Shown here: positions 35,891 to 45,187 of the stretch, in pieces | How the letters are laid out: the number at the start of each line of letters is the position of its first letter | How positions within the stretch are numbered: position 1 is the first letter of the stretch | Assembly (NCBI GenBank): GCA_020048985.1 | Contig: JAIFLR010000021.1 | Location: 1-64,000, forward strand | Origin: Halobacteriovorax sp. | Lineage (GTDB): Bacteria > Bdellovibrionota > Bacteriovoracia > Bacteriovoracales > Bacteriovoracaceae | Reading direction: 5' to 3' | Length of the DNA stretch: 64,000 bases | Notes under the pieces: generated by a model | What the model was told of the DNA's origin: nothing | The model's input: only the letters and a program-made list of their open reading frames with translations | Databases searched by the model: none | Translations under genes and position numbers: made by a program

Positions 35891-37163
35891 AGGCTGAATA
35901 AATATCCCTAAAGAGTTGGTTGATCGTGCGGTTACTTGTCAGGTACATGGGCTCAGTTGTAATCAACTGATGAGCAATTGATGCCTGGTCAAAAAGAGGG
36001 GTAAATCCTCCAAACTCAGAAGATTCTTTATTTAATGTCGCTTCAAGTATTGAGGTGACTTTCGCAAGGTTAAATTTTTTATTTGCGAACTTAGAAATAG
36101 TCTCTCTTTGCTCTCGCAGAGGATTACGTAAGAAGGATCTAAGCACAGTTTTAACACTAGTCACTGAAAGCTGTTTTGATCTTGTTCCGATTTTAACCGG
36201 TATGAACGCCGTTGCTTCCGGAAGCTCGGGGTGATGAAAGCTTGCGAGTCCCCCCCAATCGGTGAGTCCAATTGGCAGACCGACAAACTGGGCTTCGGCA
36301 ACACTCATTCCATAGTCTTCATCGTTATGAACACTCAGGTTCATAAAGACATCAGCACCCTGATAAACTTGAAGAAGCACAGAATTTGGCACTGGGCCCA
36401 TAAAATGAATTCGTTTTTGTGTCTCCGGGGCGAGGGCCTTGTAGGCACTGAAAAAAATTCTAAAATATTCACCCTCAAGGTCTGTGATTCCTACAAATGG
36501 ATCCCCAATAATGTCCTGATTTCCATACAAGTAGAGGTGGGCATGGTGATCATTTTTGAATTCACTTGCAAATGATGTAATAAGAGTTTTGATTCTTTTT
36601 TGGCGGGATAAGCGGCCGGTAAAAATAAAGGCTACATCTTCTTCTTTGAGATTCCATTCCTTTCGCTGTTTAACTCTTAATTCTTCACTGGGATAAAAAT
36701 CCTGTGGGTCAACGGGAAAAGGGCAAACCACGGCAGTGTTTTTGGCCAACATCTTATCGATTAAGGTTTTCTGCCGATCAGAAGCCACTATAAATTCGAC
36801 TTTAAATCCGGCCAGCAGATCGCCCAGTTTTTCCCATTGATGATAATAGAGAGAAAAATCCCCAAAGATATGAAAAAGAATTTTTGGTTTTTTCTTACTC
36901 TGATAGAGCGAAGCTAATTTATGAATAAGTTGCAGCGGATGTGGTTTATGGTCCATAATGACCAGCACATCGGGCGCGAATTTGACGATCTCATCTGCTA
37001 GCTGTGTAAGGTCTTTTGCCGGTAGTGTCTCGTGGGGATAGTTAAAGTTTTTGAGTTCAGCCTTCTGGCATGCTTGGTAGGACTTATGCAGATTAAACAC
37101 AATCTTCTGGCAGCTCACCCAACTGGACTCTGTGAATGAGTAGATGCACGCTATTTTTTGCAT
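35874..37163 (-). CDS. Glycosyltransferase family 4
   Basis: 429 residues. The C-terminal domain begins AFIFTGRLSRQKRI near residue 180, the usual GT4 phosphate-binding strand. NLSVHNDEDYGMSVAEAQFVGLP near residue 285 is the E-x7-E donor motif. The N-terminal acceptor domain is divergent. First gene of a two-gene minus-strand operon with the unknown protein. Confidence 0.82.
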   Translation of the reverse strand: MQKIACIYSFTESSWVSCQKIVFNLHKSYQACQKAELKNFNYPHETLPAKDLTQLADEIVKFAPDVLVIMDHKPHPLQLIHKLASLYQSKKKPKILFHIFGDFSLYYHQWEKLGDLLAGFKVEFIVASDRQKTLIDKMLAKNTAVVCPFPVDPQDFYPSEELRVKQRKEWNLKEEDVAFIFTGRLSRQKRIKTLITSFASEFKNDHHAHLYLYGNQDIIGDPFVGITDLEGEYFRIFFSAYKALAPETQKRIHFMGPVPNSVLLQVYQGADVFMNLSVHNDEDYGMSVAEAQFVGLPIGLTDWGGLASFHHPELPEATAFIPVKIGTRSKQLSVTSVKTVLRSFLRNPLREQRETISKFANKKFNLAKVTSILEATLNKESSEFGGFTPLFDQASIAHQLITTEPMYLTSNRTINQLFRDIYSAYVRKN

Positions 37164-37289
37164 CCCTCATTAAATCAAAGAGTTATTGGGTCATGCAATA
37201 GGAATGTATCCTGACGAAATCAGTTAGTTATTATGAATTGGTCAAAACCACCCATTTTCGCGGTAAAATAGAAGAAAAGGGAGTCCTTG

Positions 37290-37538
37290 ATGAAAACGTT
37301 AATTACCATAATTTGTCTAATGAACACTTCACTCTTATTGGCCCAAACTGATTATGGTTATCTGAAAAAAGAAGATCAACAGTACTTTAAGAACGACAGT
37401 ATGGAAGGAAATAACAGGCTTGAAAGAATTGATGCCAATGTGAAAGAAATTAACAAGCTTCATGGAGAACTCCAGTCCATGAAAGCCGATATCGCCGAAC
37501 TGAAAAAAGAAATTGAACTTTTGAAGTCAAAAAAATGA
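37290..37538 (+). CDS. Small exported coiled-coil protein
   Basis: 82 residues. The signal peptide ends LLLAQ near residue 18. The mature half is a heptad-rich coiled coil (VKEINKLHGELQSMKADIAELKK by parts). The ATG at 37290 has an AAGGGAG ribosome site; a TTG at 37287 is less likely. Overlaps the next gene by four bases. It resembles a periplasmic trimerising or Lpp-like helix; function unknown. Confidence 0.72.
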   Translation: MKTLITIICLMNTSLLLAQTDYGYLKKEDQQYFKNDSMEGNNRLERIDANVKEINKLHGELQSMKADIAELKKEIELLKSKK

Positions 37539-37978
37539 AACTTTTTTTTGAAACGAAGATAGATCGCTCAATTGCGACCATCAAGTCTGGATTTACTCTC
37601 GACCTCTTTGTGGCCCTTAAACCTCCCTTCATGAGCATGAACGTGGAGCGCTTTGACGGCTGCTCTCCGGGGCACGAAGTTCACCTGGCAATTAATATGC
37701 TGGGTAAAAAACAGAAATGGATTAGCGTCATTACCCAAGAACAGAATGATGGCAAGGAATGGTCCTTCGTCGATGAAGGAAAGATGATTCCATGGCCCCT
37801 TGCTTCATGGAGACATCATCACCGGGTTGTTTATTTAGATGAAAAGTCATCAAAAATCATTGATGATATCAACTTTGAATGCGTTCATCCTTGGATGAAT
37901 AAGTTCATGTATATTGCCCTGTGGCCAAGTTTTGCCATCAGGCCTCGCCTTTATAAGAAGTTTTTTCAAGGAAAATAG
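37535..37978 (+). CDS. SRPBCC/START-like ligand-binding protein
   Basis: 147 residues. FDGCSPGHEVHLAIN, then FVDEG, then PLASWRHHHRVVYL followed by IIDDINFE match the SRPBCC pattern seen in YfcH-linked and CoxG-like proteins, which bind hydrophobic ligands. No signal peptide. Between the coiled-coil and esterase genes in one operon, with one base before the esterase ATG. Confidence 0.6.
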   Translation: MKLFFETKIDRSIATIKSGFTLDLFVALKPPFMSMNVERFDGCSPGHEVHLAINMLGKKQKWISVITQEQNDGKEWSFVDEGKMIPWPLASWRHHHRVVYLDEKSSKIIDDINFECVHPWMNKFMYIALWPSFAIRPRLYKKFFQGK

Positions 37979-37979
37979 G

Positions 37980-38570
37980 ATGAAGACTTTTTTTTTCGCT
38001 TTGATGATTCTGAGCTTTCAGATTCAGGCGAAAACTGTACTTTTTTTGGGAGACTCCCTAACCGAGGGCTTCCAGCTTGATAAAGAAGACGCCTTTCCTG
38101 CTCTGATTGAAAACAATTTAAAACCCAAATATCCTGACTTGAAAATTATCAACGGTGGAGTCAGTGGAGCGACCACGGCGAGCGGACTGAAACGACTCAC
38201 TTGGTACGTGAAAGCAAAGCCTGATATTATCGTTCTTGCTCTTGGGTCAAATGATGGACTGCGGGGGATGAATTTAAAAGAAACAGAAAAAAATCTTTCC
38301 CTCATTATAGAAAAAGCACAATCAGATAAGATCCAAATACTGCTGGTAGGTATGAAGATGCCAACCAACTACGGTGAGCCTTATCGCAGCAATTTTGAAA
38401 AGCTATTCAAAGACTTAGCGAAAAAATATCACTTGGCCTTAGTTCCTTTTTTACTGGAAGGCATTGGTGGGAATCCCAAACTCAATTTGCCAGATGGTAT
38501 TCACCCCAATACCGAGGGGCATAGAATCATGGCCAAAACTGTACAAACAAAACTGGAACCACTCCTATGA
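37980..38570 (+). CDS. Exported GDSL/SGNH esterase, TesA-like
   Basis: 196 residues from the ATG at 37980, one base after the previous stop. An earlier ATG at 37914 lies inside the upstream gene. The signal peptide is about 17 residues (ends QIQA-K). Blocks: FLGDSLTEGF (nucleophile Ser), GGVSGATTASG, LGSNDG and DGIHPNTEGH (catalytic Asp and His). It is likely a periplasmic arylesterase, thioesterase or lysophospholipase. As in E. coli tesA, it sits beside a ybbA/ybbP-like pair. Confidence 0.9.
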   Translation: MKTFFFALMILSFQIQAKTVLFLGDSLTEGFQLDKEDAFPALIENNLKPKYPDLKIINGGVSGATTASGLKRLTWYVKAKPDIIVLALGSNDGLRGMNLKETEKNLSLIIEKAQSDKIQILLVGMKMPTNYGEPYRSNFEKLFKDLAKKYHLALVPFLLEGIGGNPKLNLPDGIHPNTEGHRIMAKTVQTKLEPLL

Positions 38571-39223
38571 TGAATGTCATCAATGTCAAAAAAAGTTATG
38601 GGCATGGGCCTTCAAAGGTGGAGGTTCTTAAGGGCATTAATCTCAAAATTGCTTCAGGAGAAACACTCGCCTTAGTGGGCAAGTCCGGTTCTGGTAAATC
38701 AACTCTTTTGTCTCTTATGGCCGGTTTGGACCAAATGGAGACGGGGGAAATCTGGATTCAAGGTAAGTGCCTGAATCAACTTTCTGAAAATGAGTTAACA
38801 TTATTTCGCGCCAAAAACATGGGAATTGTTTTTCAACAGTTTCATTTGGTTTCAACCCTGACAGCGTTTGAAAATGTCATTCTTCCGCTGAATCTTTTGA
38901 AAGATCCCAATGCCAAGGTGATAGCCAATAAATTAATTGATCACGTCGGTCTCAGTCACCGCTCTCATCACTTGCCGTCGGAGCTAAGTGGAGGGGAGTG
39001 CCAAAGAGTGGCAATTGCCAGGGCCCTTTCTACCAGTCCCAAGATTCTTTTTGCTGATGAGCCAAGTGGTAACCTGGATGAAGAAACCGGGGCGAAGGTC
39101 ATGGATCTTCTGTTTAAAATGGTCGGTGAAACCGGCACCACTATGGTTTTGGTTACCCACGATCCTGATCTGGCAAAAAGGTGTTCACGCATCATTCATC
39201 TGGAGCACGGGAGTTTGGTGTGA
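38567..39223 (+). CDS. ybbA: ABC transporter ATP-binding protein, LolD/YbbA-type
   Basis: 218 residues. Walker A GKSGSGKS at residues 38-45, Q-loop FQQFH, signature LSGGECQRV, Walker B ILFADEPSGNLD. These MacB/LolD-type ATPases drive FtsX-type permeases that move lipophilic molecules or act as mechanotransducers rather than importers. ATG overlaps the tesA-like stop, and the stop overlaps the permease GTG by four bases. Confidence 0.9.
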   Translation: MMNVINVKKSYGHGPSKVEVLKGINLKIASGETLALVGKSGSGKSTLLSLMAGLDQMETGEIWIQGKCLNQLSENELTLFRAKNMGIVFQQFHLVSTLTAFENVILPLNLLKDPNAKVIANKLIDHVGLSHRSHHLPSELSGGECQRVAIARALSTSPKILFADEPSGNLDEETGAKVMDLLFKMVGETGTTMVLVTHDPDLAKRCSRIIHLEHGSLV

Positions 39224-41751
39224 TTTTTGAACTCTTTTTAATCAAAGAGATTAAGAAATTTCCTTTTTTCTTTTTACTCCTTCTTTTTACTTTGCTGCTT
39301 GGGACACTGGGGCTGACTGGAATTAGTGTTGTGTCTGAGCAGGTGAAGTCAAAACTTGAAGCGAGTGCTCGTGAGCTTTTAACTTCTGATCTGGTAGTCA
39401 GTGCTCGACGTGATTTACTGGATGATGAGAAAATCGCCCTGGAAAAAATTGTGAGCAAGATACCTCACCAGACTTACAAAATCGTTGATATTTATTCCAT
39501 GGTTCGTCATGAGAAGTCGTCTCAGACAAGACTGACCGAGGTTCGATCCGTTGAAGAGGGATTTCCTTTTTACGGAAAAATAACCCTTACCAAGGGCGAG
39601 TTTAAAGTTGATGGTCTTTATATCTCCAAAGATCTCGCAGAGATTTGGGGAATTGCGATAGGGGATGATTTAAAAATTGGTGAGAAAATTTTTGCTGTCA
39701 AAGGTATTGTTCAAAATGATAGCTCCCAGGGGCTAAGGGGATTTTCACTTGCCCCAAGAATTTATCTCCCACTTCGGGATGTGGAAGAGACGGGTCTACT
39801 CAGACCTGGATCAACCGGGAGTTACGCCAGACATTTTCGTGTCCCTGGTTATTTGGAAAAGGATTTTGAAAATTTAACGAATCAGTTGCTTACCGTCCTG
39901 CCGGATTCGGCGATCAAGGTCACACTCCCTCAAGAGAGCAGCGAGCAGAGTGGCAGAGTCATTGCCTACCTGACTGACTTTATGTCCCTCGCCGCTCTTA
40001 TCGGGTTGCTTCTGTCTCTCGTCGGGATTTTTTATCTTTATCAGTCCCATCTGGTGGCGAGGCTCAAGGATTTCTGCCTCATTAATTTACTGGGTCTAGA
40101 GAAAAGACACATCATCTACGGCGTGATCCTGCAATTTTCAATTGTTTTTATTTTTGTAGTTATCCTTCAGACTCTTTTAATTATTCCTGGCTATAAACTC
40201 ATTTATCCCATGCTATCAAATGCACTGGGGCTGGACCTTTCTCCGGAAGTTAATCTGAAATCAGTCTTATTCCAACTGCCTTTTCTCTACGGACTAGGGT
40301 TGGCGATTCTCATCCCACTTCTTTTCGGCCTGATGCGGACGTCAATGGGGATTCAGTTAAAATCGGCCAAGATGTCGATGGGGCATTTTAGATTTTATGA
40401 TTTTATCCCCTTTGTGCTTCTTCTCTGGGGATTTGCTGTTTACTTGAGCCATTCCTTTACTATCGGCAGTCTGTTCTTTTTGGGGCTTCTTGTGGTTTTT
40501 ATTCTTTCCACTTGCTTGATAAAAATCATTCAATGGATTTTAAGAAAATATGCACTACCTCGCAGTCTGCTCTTTCCTAATATTGAAACAGGAGTGGCGA
40601 TCCGAAATATTGTTCATTCTGGGCATAAACTCACTCTGAGCTTTTTAGCTCTGGCGATGGGAGCGACACTTATTTCCCTGATCCTACAACTTGATCACCT
40701 TATTCAGAAAGAATTCACGTTGGATGAGAGAAAACCAAGTCTTTTTATTTTTGATATCCAGGAAGACCAAATGGAGTCGCTGGCCGAATTTGCTCACGGG
40801 CAAAATGTGAAGCTTGAAGGTGTCACACCTATGATTCGGGCGCGCCTAGAGAAAGTGAATGGAGAACTCTTCAAACGTGTAGAAGGAAAGAGTAACCTGC
40901 GCACAAGGGAAGAAGAAGTCGAGACGCGAATGAAAAATCGCGGCATCAATCTGACTTACCGAAAGGACTTGAGTCCGGCGGAAACCATGGTAGAGGGTGA
41001 GCCTTTTCCCGATGAAGCACCTGATGGAAAACGGCCAGCTTACGTATCAATTGAAAAAAGATACGCTGGTCGCTTAAATTTGAAATTAGGTGATCGCCTG
41101 ACCTTTGATATTCAAGGGGTGGAAGTCGAAGGTATTATTCGAAATTTTAGAGAAGTGAAGTGGACTAGTTTTTATCCGAATTTTTTTGTGAACGTTGAAC
41201 CTGGTTTTATTGATGATGCCCCGAAAACATATCTCGCAGTCTTGCCTCAGGGCCCTAAAGAGACAAAAAGATATTTTCAGCGGGAAGCAGTTGGGAAATT
41301 TCCTAACATATCATTTGTTGACGTGGAGGAGATCATCGGAAAGCTCGCCGCCTCCTTTGATAAGTCCCGCAGAGCGATTGAAGTGATTTCTGCACTGAGT
41401 TTAATTGTTGGACTGGTCATCCTCTATGGCCTCTCCCATGACCAGGTCTACCGCCGCTACTATGATCTGGCGCTCATGAAGACCCTGGGTTTTTCCTCCG
41501 GCTCCCTTCGTAAGCAGCTTCTGATCGAGTTTGGGTTCCTGTTTGTCCTAGCTATGGGGATAGGATTCTTTCTGGGATGGCTGATGGCAGTAATTATTGG
41601 CCGAGAAGTCTTCAAACTCGGCTGGAGCATCAATTGGGAGATGATCTTTTACCCCGGACTCCTTCTAAGTATTCTCTGTTTAGTCACGATCCTCATTTCT
41701 TCATGGAGTGCGGTAAGAGCAAAACCCCGGGAGCTACTATCAGACGCTTAA
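39220..41751 (+). CDS. ybbP: FtsX-like ABC permease, YbbP-type
   Basis: 843 residues from GTG 39220, which shares GTGA with the ATPase stop. The upstream start at 39181 would intrude 42 bases into the ATPase gene. It has an N-terminal helix, a large MacB-like periplasmic domain (about 40-250), then a two-fold set of FtsX membrane domains with a second periplasmic domain (about 500-690). This is the ten-helix YbbP layout. Partner of the ATPase; substrate unknown. Confidence 0.88.
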   Translation: MIFELFLIKEIKKFPFFFLLLLFTLLLGTLGLTGISVVSEQVKSKLEASARELLTSDLVVSARRDLLDDEKIALEKIVSKIPHQTYKIVDIYSMVRHEKSSQTRLTEVRSVEEGFPFYGKITLTKGEFKVDGLYISKDLAEIWGIAIGDDLKIGEKIFAVKGIVQNDSSQGLRGFSLAPRIYLPLRDVEETGLLRPGSTGSYARHFRVPGYLEKDFENLTNQLLTVLPDSAIKVTLPQESSEQSGRVIAYLTDFMSLAALIGLLLSLVGIFYLYQSHLVARLKDFCLINLLGLEKRHIIYGVILQFSIVFIFVVILQTLLIIPGYKLIYPMLSNALGLDLSPEVNLKSVLFQLPFLYGLGLAILIPLLFGLMRTSMGIQLKSAKMSMGHFRFYDFIPFVLLLWGFAVYLSHSFTIGSLFFLGLLVVFILSTCLIKIIQWILRKYALPRSLLFPNIETGVAIRNIVHSGHKLTLSFLALAMGATLISLILQLDHLIQKEFTLDERKPSLFIFDIQEDQMESLAEFAHGQNVKLEGVTPMIRARLEKVNGELFKRVEGKSNLRTREEEVETRMKNRGINLTYRKDLSPAETMVEGEPFPDEAPDGKRPAYVSIEKRYAGRLNLKLGDRLTFDIQGVEVEGIIRNFREVKWTSFYPNFFVNVEPGFIDDAPKTYLAVLPQGPKETKRYFQREAVGKFPNISFVDVEEIIGKLAASFDKSRRAIEVISALSLIVGLVILYGLSHDQVYRRYYDLALMKTLGFSSGSLRKQLLIEFGFLFVLAMGIGFFLGWLMAVIIGREVFKLGWSINWEMIFYPGLLLSILCLVTILISSWSAVRAKPRELLSDA

Positions 41752-41804
41752 TTTTAGAGTTTTTTCTTCCCAAGCGGCTGACGAGTAATTAGAATTTTTC
41801 CCAT

Positions 41805-42482
41805 ATGTTTGGAATAGAATTTTCAGAAGCAGGCCTGGTCCAGTTCTTTAGTCAGTATGCCTATCAGCCTGCTTACGTTTATACATTTATCTGCTGTTTT
41901 ATGTTGGCGGCTTCTTTCGGTCTGCCGATTCCTGAAGAGCTGACTTTAATCAGCGCTGGTTTGGTGGCTTACATGGCCCAAAACCCGGCCCAGTTTCCTC
42001 CTCCTTACCCTGGGGCGGAAGGTGTTAACGTTATCACCCTCTGTATTGTTTCCTTTTTAGCGGTCTTTCTCAGCGATCTGGTGGTCTATCTCATCGGGAA
42101 AATTTTTGGTGGGCGAATCATAAAGACCAAGTTTTTCCAGAAACAAGTTGCAGGTGCTGGCTTTGATAAAATCAATTCATGGTTTCAAAAATATGGTGGA
42201 TGGGCCTGCGGAATTTTCCGCTTCACACCTGGTCTGCGTTTTCCAGGGCACTTAAGCTGTGGGCTACTCGGAATACCACTTTGGAAATTCTGCGCTGTGG
42301 ACGGACTGGCAGCACTTCTCTCTGTGCCGACTCAGGTTTATTTCGTGGCTTCTTACGGCGGAAAGGTTTTAGAGCATTTGAAGGAATTCAAACTCGTAGT
42401 CATCGGAGTCTTAGGAGTGGTGCTGATTGTGTGGCTAATTCGCAGAGTGTACTTAAAGAATGTTAGAAAGACTGCGGTCTAA
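41805..42482 (+). CDS. DedA/VTT-family membrane protein
   Basis: 225 residues. LPIPEELTLISAG near residue 44 and FRFTPGLRFPGHLSCG near residue 139 match the DedA motifs (the Glu and the F-x-R-x-x-P-x-x-R signature). Five or six helices. DedA proteins are thought to scramble or flip undecaprenyl phosphate or phospholipids, which would suit a genome with many glycan genes. The family link is firm; the transport role is by homology. Confidence 0.85.
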   Translation: MFGIEFSEAGLVQFFSQYAYQPAYVYTFICCFMLAASFGLPIPEELTLISAGLVAYMAQNPAQFPPPYPGAEGVNVITLCIVSFLAVFLSDLVVYLIGKIFGGRIIKTKFFQKQVAGAGFDKINSWFQKYGGWACGIFRFTPGLRFPGHLSCGLLGIPLWKFCAVDGLAALLSVPTQVYFVASYGGKVLEHLKEFKLVVIGVLGVVLIVWLIRRVYLKNVRKTAV

Positions 42483-42979
42483 GAAAACAACTCACAAACA
42501 GCCTCGAGTTTAAGCGCCAATTCCTTTCTGAATTGACCAAGATCTGTATATTTAAAATCGATTTCTCGTTTAGAGACCTTCGTTTTGTCCATGAACAGAG
42601 GGAAATCCCAGTTGATGGAAGCGGTGAGTACTAAATGACCGCGCTCAGAAGTTAATTCTTTGACTTGGGCCTGGAGGCGATACTTAACCATGGGTTTCTG
42701 GGCCTTGGGGACAGTCTTGGCCAGCTCCATGATCCCGGCCTTGGCCTCTGGATGCGTTATTTTCAGGGCTTCAACCATAGAGCTCTCAAAGCTCTCCTGA
42801 CCAAAGATGTTTGGCGCAATTTGAAAAGATTTGAGGTTTTTATTCTCTGTGGTTTCAAGGTAGCGGTAGAGGAAATTGTCTATGGTCTCAAGCAGATAAC
42901 TCAGGAGCTTCTCTTCACTGTCGAAGCTATGTTTAAGTTTATCTTGCCAATCATGTATCTGTTTTGAGTTATCATCCAT
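42479..42979 (-). CDS. Hypothetical cytoplasmic protein
   Basis: 166 residues, acidic N-terminal helices (IHDWQDKLKHSFDSEEKLL) followed by a mixed region with SINWDFPLF. No signal peptide, membrane segment or known motif. Converges with the DedA gene (4-base overlap) and is divergent from the glutathione peroxidase gene. Confidence 0.55.
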   Translation of the reverse strand: MDDNSKQIHDWQDKLKHSFDSEEKLLSYLLETIDNFLYRYLETTENKNLKSFQIAPNIFGQESFESSMVEALKITHPEAKAGIMELAKTVPKAQKPMVKYRLQAQVKELTSERGHLVLTASINWDFPLFMDKTKVSKREIDFKYTDLGQFRKELALKLEAVCELFS

Positions 42980-43011
42980 AGTGTTTGAATTATATGCCCA
43001 AAGGAGTCCTT

Positions 43012-43539
43012 ATGAAATGGTTTTTTATTTTGATGTTAATTGTCACATCTGCTTTTGCTCAGGAAATTTATTCCATCAAAGATAAAACAATTGAGGGGAC
43101 TGACTTCGAGATGAGTTCATTAAAAGGTAAGGTTGTTCTTATCGTCAATATTGCCTCTCAGTGTGGTTATACTTCTCAGCTTGAGAACTTAGAGGCCCTT
43201 TACCAAAAGTATAAAGGCAAAGGATTAGTCGTGCTGGGTGTTCCCACTAATGATTTCGGAGGCCAGACTCCAGAAGATGATCAGGCGATGAAAGAATTTT
43301 GCACCAAAAAATATAAAGTGACTTTTCCACTTCTGGCCAAAAAGACTATTCAAGGCAAAGAGAAAAGAGAGCTGTATAAGTACCTTACTGAAAAAACGCC
43401 TAAGAAATTTCAAGCCGAAGTGGGATGGAATTTTGAGAAATTCTTAATCAACAAAAAGGGTGAAGTCGTAGACCGCATGCGCTCTTCACTTGAGCCGATG
43501 GATAAAGAAATGTTTTCAAAAATTGAGCCTTTACTTTAA
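43012..43539 (+). CDS. Exported glutathione peroxidase-family protein
   Basis: 175 residues from ATG 43012, which follows an AAGGAG ribosome site. A signal peptide of about 16 residues (TSAFA-QE) precedes the thioredoxin-like fold. NIASQCGYTSQ holds the peroxidatic Cys51 (cysteine, not selenocysteine), FLINKKGEVVDR and VGWNFEKF hold the conserved Trp/Asn region, and a second Cys in EFCTKKYKV could resolve. Probably a thioredoxin-type periplasmic peroxidase. Confidence 0.88.
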   Translation: MKWFFILMLIVTSAFAQEIYSIKDKTIEGTDFEMSSLKGKVVLIVNIASQCGYTSQLENLEALYQKYKGKGLVVLGVPTNDFGGQTPEDDQAMKEFCTKKYKVTFPLLAKKTIQGKEKRELYKYLTEKTPKKFQAEVGWNFEKFLINKKGEVVDRMRSSLEPMDKEMFSKIEPLL

Positions 43540-43542
43540 TTC

Positions 43543-44958
43543 ATGAAAACAATTGTGGTTGGTGCTGGGGGGGGAGGGATAGCTTCTGCTCTTCTGGCAA
43601 GCCTTCGAAATGAAGATGTCACCTTGGTGGAAGCTCATGAGAATCTCGGTGGCTGTGCTTCCTGGTTTCATCGTGGGGCCTTTTGTTTTGATGCAGGCGC
43701 AACTACTGTCAGTGGAGTTGCTCCACATGAGCCGATGGGAAAATTGTTTGCTCTCCTTGGGGATTCGCCAGAATTAAAGCGCGTGGATCCAGGAATTGTC
43801 TTTCATCTCTCATCTGGAAAAAAACTTCATTACTTTAAAGACTATGGTCAGTGGATGGGAGAACTCGAAAGAGAATTTCCTGATCTTAATCACCGGCCAT
43901 TCTGGAAAAAGATTTATTCTTTGAATCAAGAATCATGGGGGCTCTTGGCCAATTTGCCTTCCTTTCCGTTTAAAAAACTTAGTGACTTCTGGGAGGGCAT
44001 CCGCTCTCCGGGTCACTATCATCTTTATCCCTATCTTTTTGTTTCAACAGAAATGATGGTGAAGTTTTATGGACTCAACCGACCTGACTATATGGAACTG
44101 TTAAATGGAATCTTGATAATTTCGGCGCAAGCAGAGGCACGTGAGATCCCCTTTTTGGTTGGGGCGATGGCGCTGGCCTATCCGCGAGAAACCTATGCTC
44201 CCGTTGGTGGGATGAAAGGGCTCATGGATTTTCTGGAGAGGAAATGCTTAGAAAATAACGTCAAGATTCTTAAGAAAAGTCCTGTCATTCATCTTGTTTC
44301 GAATAAGGTTACACTCAAGCAAGGCACAGAGTTAGAAGCGGATCGTGTGATTTTAAATGTTCCGTATTGGAATATTCCTGGTCTTTTTTTAGGGCCAGAA
44401 CAAAATATTCTGAAGCGTGAAATGAAAGAAGAAAAACATGCTTGGGGTGCATTTACTTTGTATTTGGGAGTTAAAGGTCAATGTCACGAGCTTTACCAAC
44501 AGATCCATTTAAATCACCCGAAAGTTAAAAATTATTTTGTGTCTTTTTCTATACCTGAAGATTTGGCACGAGCTCCAGAAGGCTGGCAATCCGTGACTAT
44601 TTCCACTCATGTTGATGTTGGAGAGTGGATCGATGTGGATCCCAAACTTTATCAGGCCAATAAACTTGAAATTATGAATCTTATTCTCAAAGATTTTTTG
44701 GATCGTTTTGGAATTTCTGAAACGAAATTCGTGACCGCAGGAACCCCGAAAACTTTCGAGCGATATACGGGAAGAAAATCAGGTTACGTCGGTGGACTTC
44801 CTTTTCTCTATGGGATGAACCCTTGGAAGATCCAAGGTCATGGTACAGACCTTAAAGAAGTGTATCGAGTCGGGGACACCACTTTCCCGGGGCAGGGGCT
44901 GGTGGGTGTAGTGGCAGGTGCTCTGGCGTTAGATCAAAATCTTAAGATAAACGACTGA
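43543..44958 (+). CDS. CrtI/CrtISO-like FAD-dependent oxidoreductase
   Basis: 471 residues. TIVVGAGGGGIASALLASL is the dinucleotide motif, then LVEAHENLGGCASWF, as in phytoene desaturases and carotenoid isomerases. GDTTFPGQGLVGVVAGALA at the C-terminus is the CrtI-type FAD signature. The glycine-rich loop is GAGGGG instead of GAGIGG. Probably acts on a polyene or another isoprenoid; no other carotenoid genes are nearby. Starts three bases after the peroxidase stop. Confidence 0.8.
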   Translation: MKTIVVGAGGGGIASALLASLRNEDVTLVEAHENLGGCASWFHRGAFCFDAGATTVSGVAPHEPMGKLFALLGDSPELKRVDPGIVFHLSSGKKLHYFKDYGQWMGELEREFPDLNHRPFWKKIYSLNQESWGLLANLPSFPFKKLSDFWEGIRSPGHYHLYPYLFVSTEMMVKFYGLNRPDYMELLNGILIISAQAEAREIPFLVGAMALAYPRETYAPVGGMKGLMDFLERKCLENNVKILKKSPVIHLVSNKVTLKQGTELEADRVILNVPYWNIPGLFLGPEQNILKREMKEEKHAWGAFTLYLGVKGQCHELYQQIHLNHPKVKNYFVSFSIPEDLARAPEGWQSVTISTHVDVGEWIDVDPKLYQANKLEIMNLILKDFLDRFGISETKFVTAGTPKTFERYTGRKSGYVGGLPFLYGMNPWKIQGHGTDLKEVYRVGDTTFPGQGLVGVVAGALALDQNLKIND

Positions 44959-44989
44959 AATCTGTTTCTACCTGGCACCTTTTTGAGGG

Positions 44990-45018
44990 TTGTGATGGAA
45001 TTTCAAATTAGCTATACT
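44990..45018 (+). promoter_or_regulatory. Sigma70-like promoter of the structured RNA
   Basis: TTGTGA at 44990-44995 and TATACT at 45013-45018, separated by exactly 17 bases. Transcription is expected to begin near 45024-45025, exactly where the first predicted helix starts. Confidence 0.5.
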
Positions 45019-45069
45019 TTATAAGAGCGTGATCAGGTGGGAGCGTGCGCTAACACACTCCCTAAAACC

Positions 45070-45144
45070 TCATTGATCTCTTAAAATTACAGCAAGCTGT
45101 AACATAAGAATAATCAAAGTCAGTACCCTGATTATGTCTTCCAT
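45070..45144 (-). CDS. Possible 24-residue hydrophobic peptide, type I toxin-like
   Basis: ATG at 45144 with AGAGG seven bases upstream encodes MEDIIRVLTLIILMLQLAVI, then LRDQ and a stop. Length, single hydrophobic helix and charged ends resemble TisB, DinQ and ZorO. The whole ORF is covered in antisense by the candidate RNA at 45024-45230. On the minus strand a terminator-like hairpin (45163-45187) lies just before the ribosome site. A chance ORF in a structured region is a real alternative. Confidence 0.3.
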   Translation of the reverse strand: MEDIIRVLTLIILMLQLAVILRDQ

Positions 45145-45162
45145 AACAAAACCTCTTTTTGG

Positions 45163-45187
45163 AAAAAGGCTCCCCTTCATTGGGGAG
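45163..45187 (-). terminator. Rho-independent-like hairpin downstream of the Kelch gene
   Basis: On the minus strand CTCCCC/GGGGAG (45182-45187 and 45170-45175) with a 6-base loop is followed, after CC, by five T residues. It lies about 130 bases after the Kelch stop codon. It could end that transcript or act as an attenuator before the 24-residue ORF. Confidence 0.5.

Noticed and set aside
36231-36575. 114-codon plus-strand ORF inside the GT4 gene at 35874-37163
   Set aside because: Antisense shadow of a gene with clear GT4 motifs.
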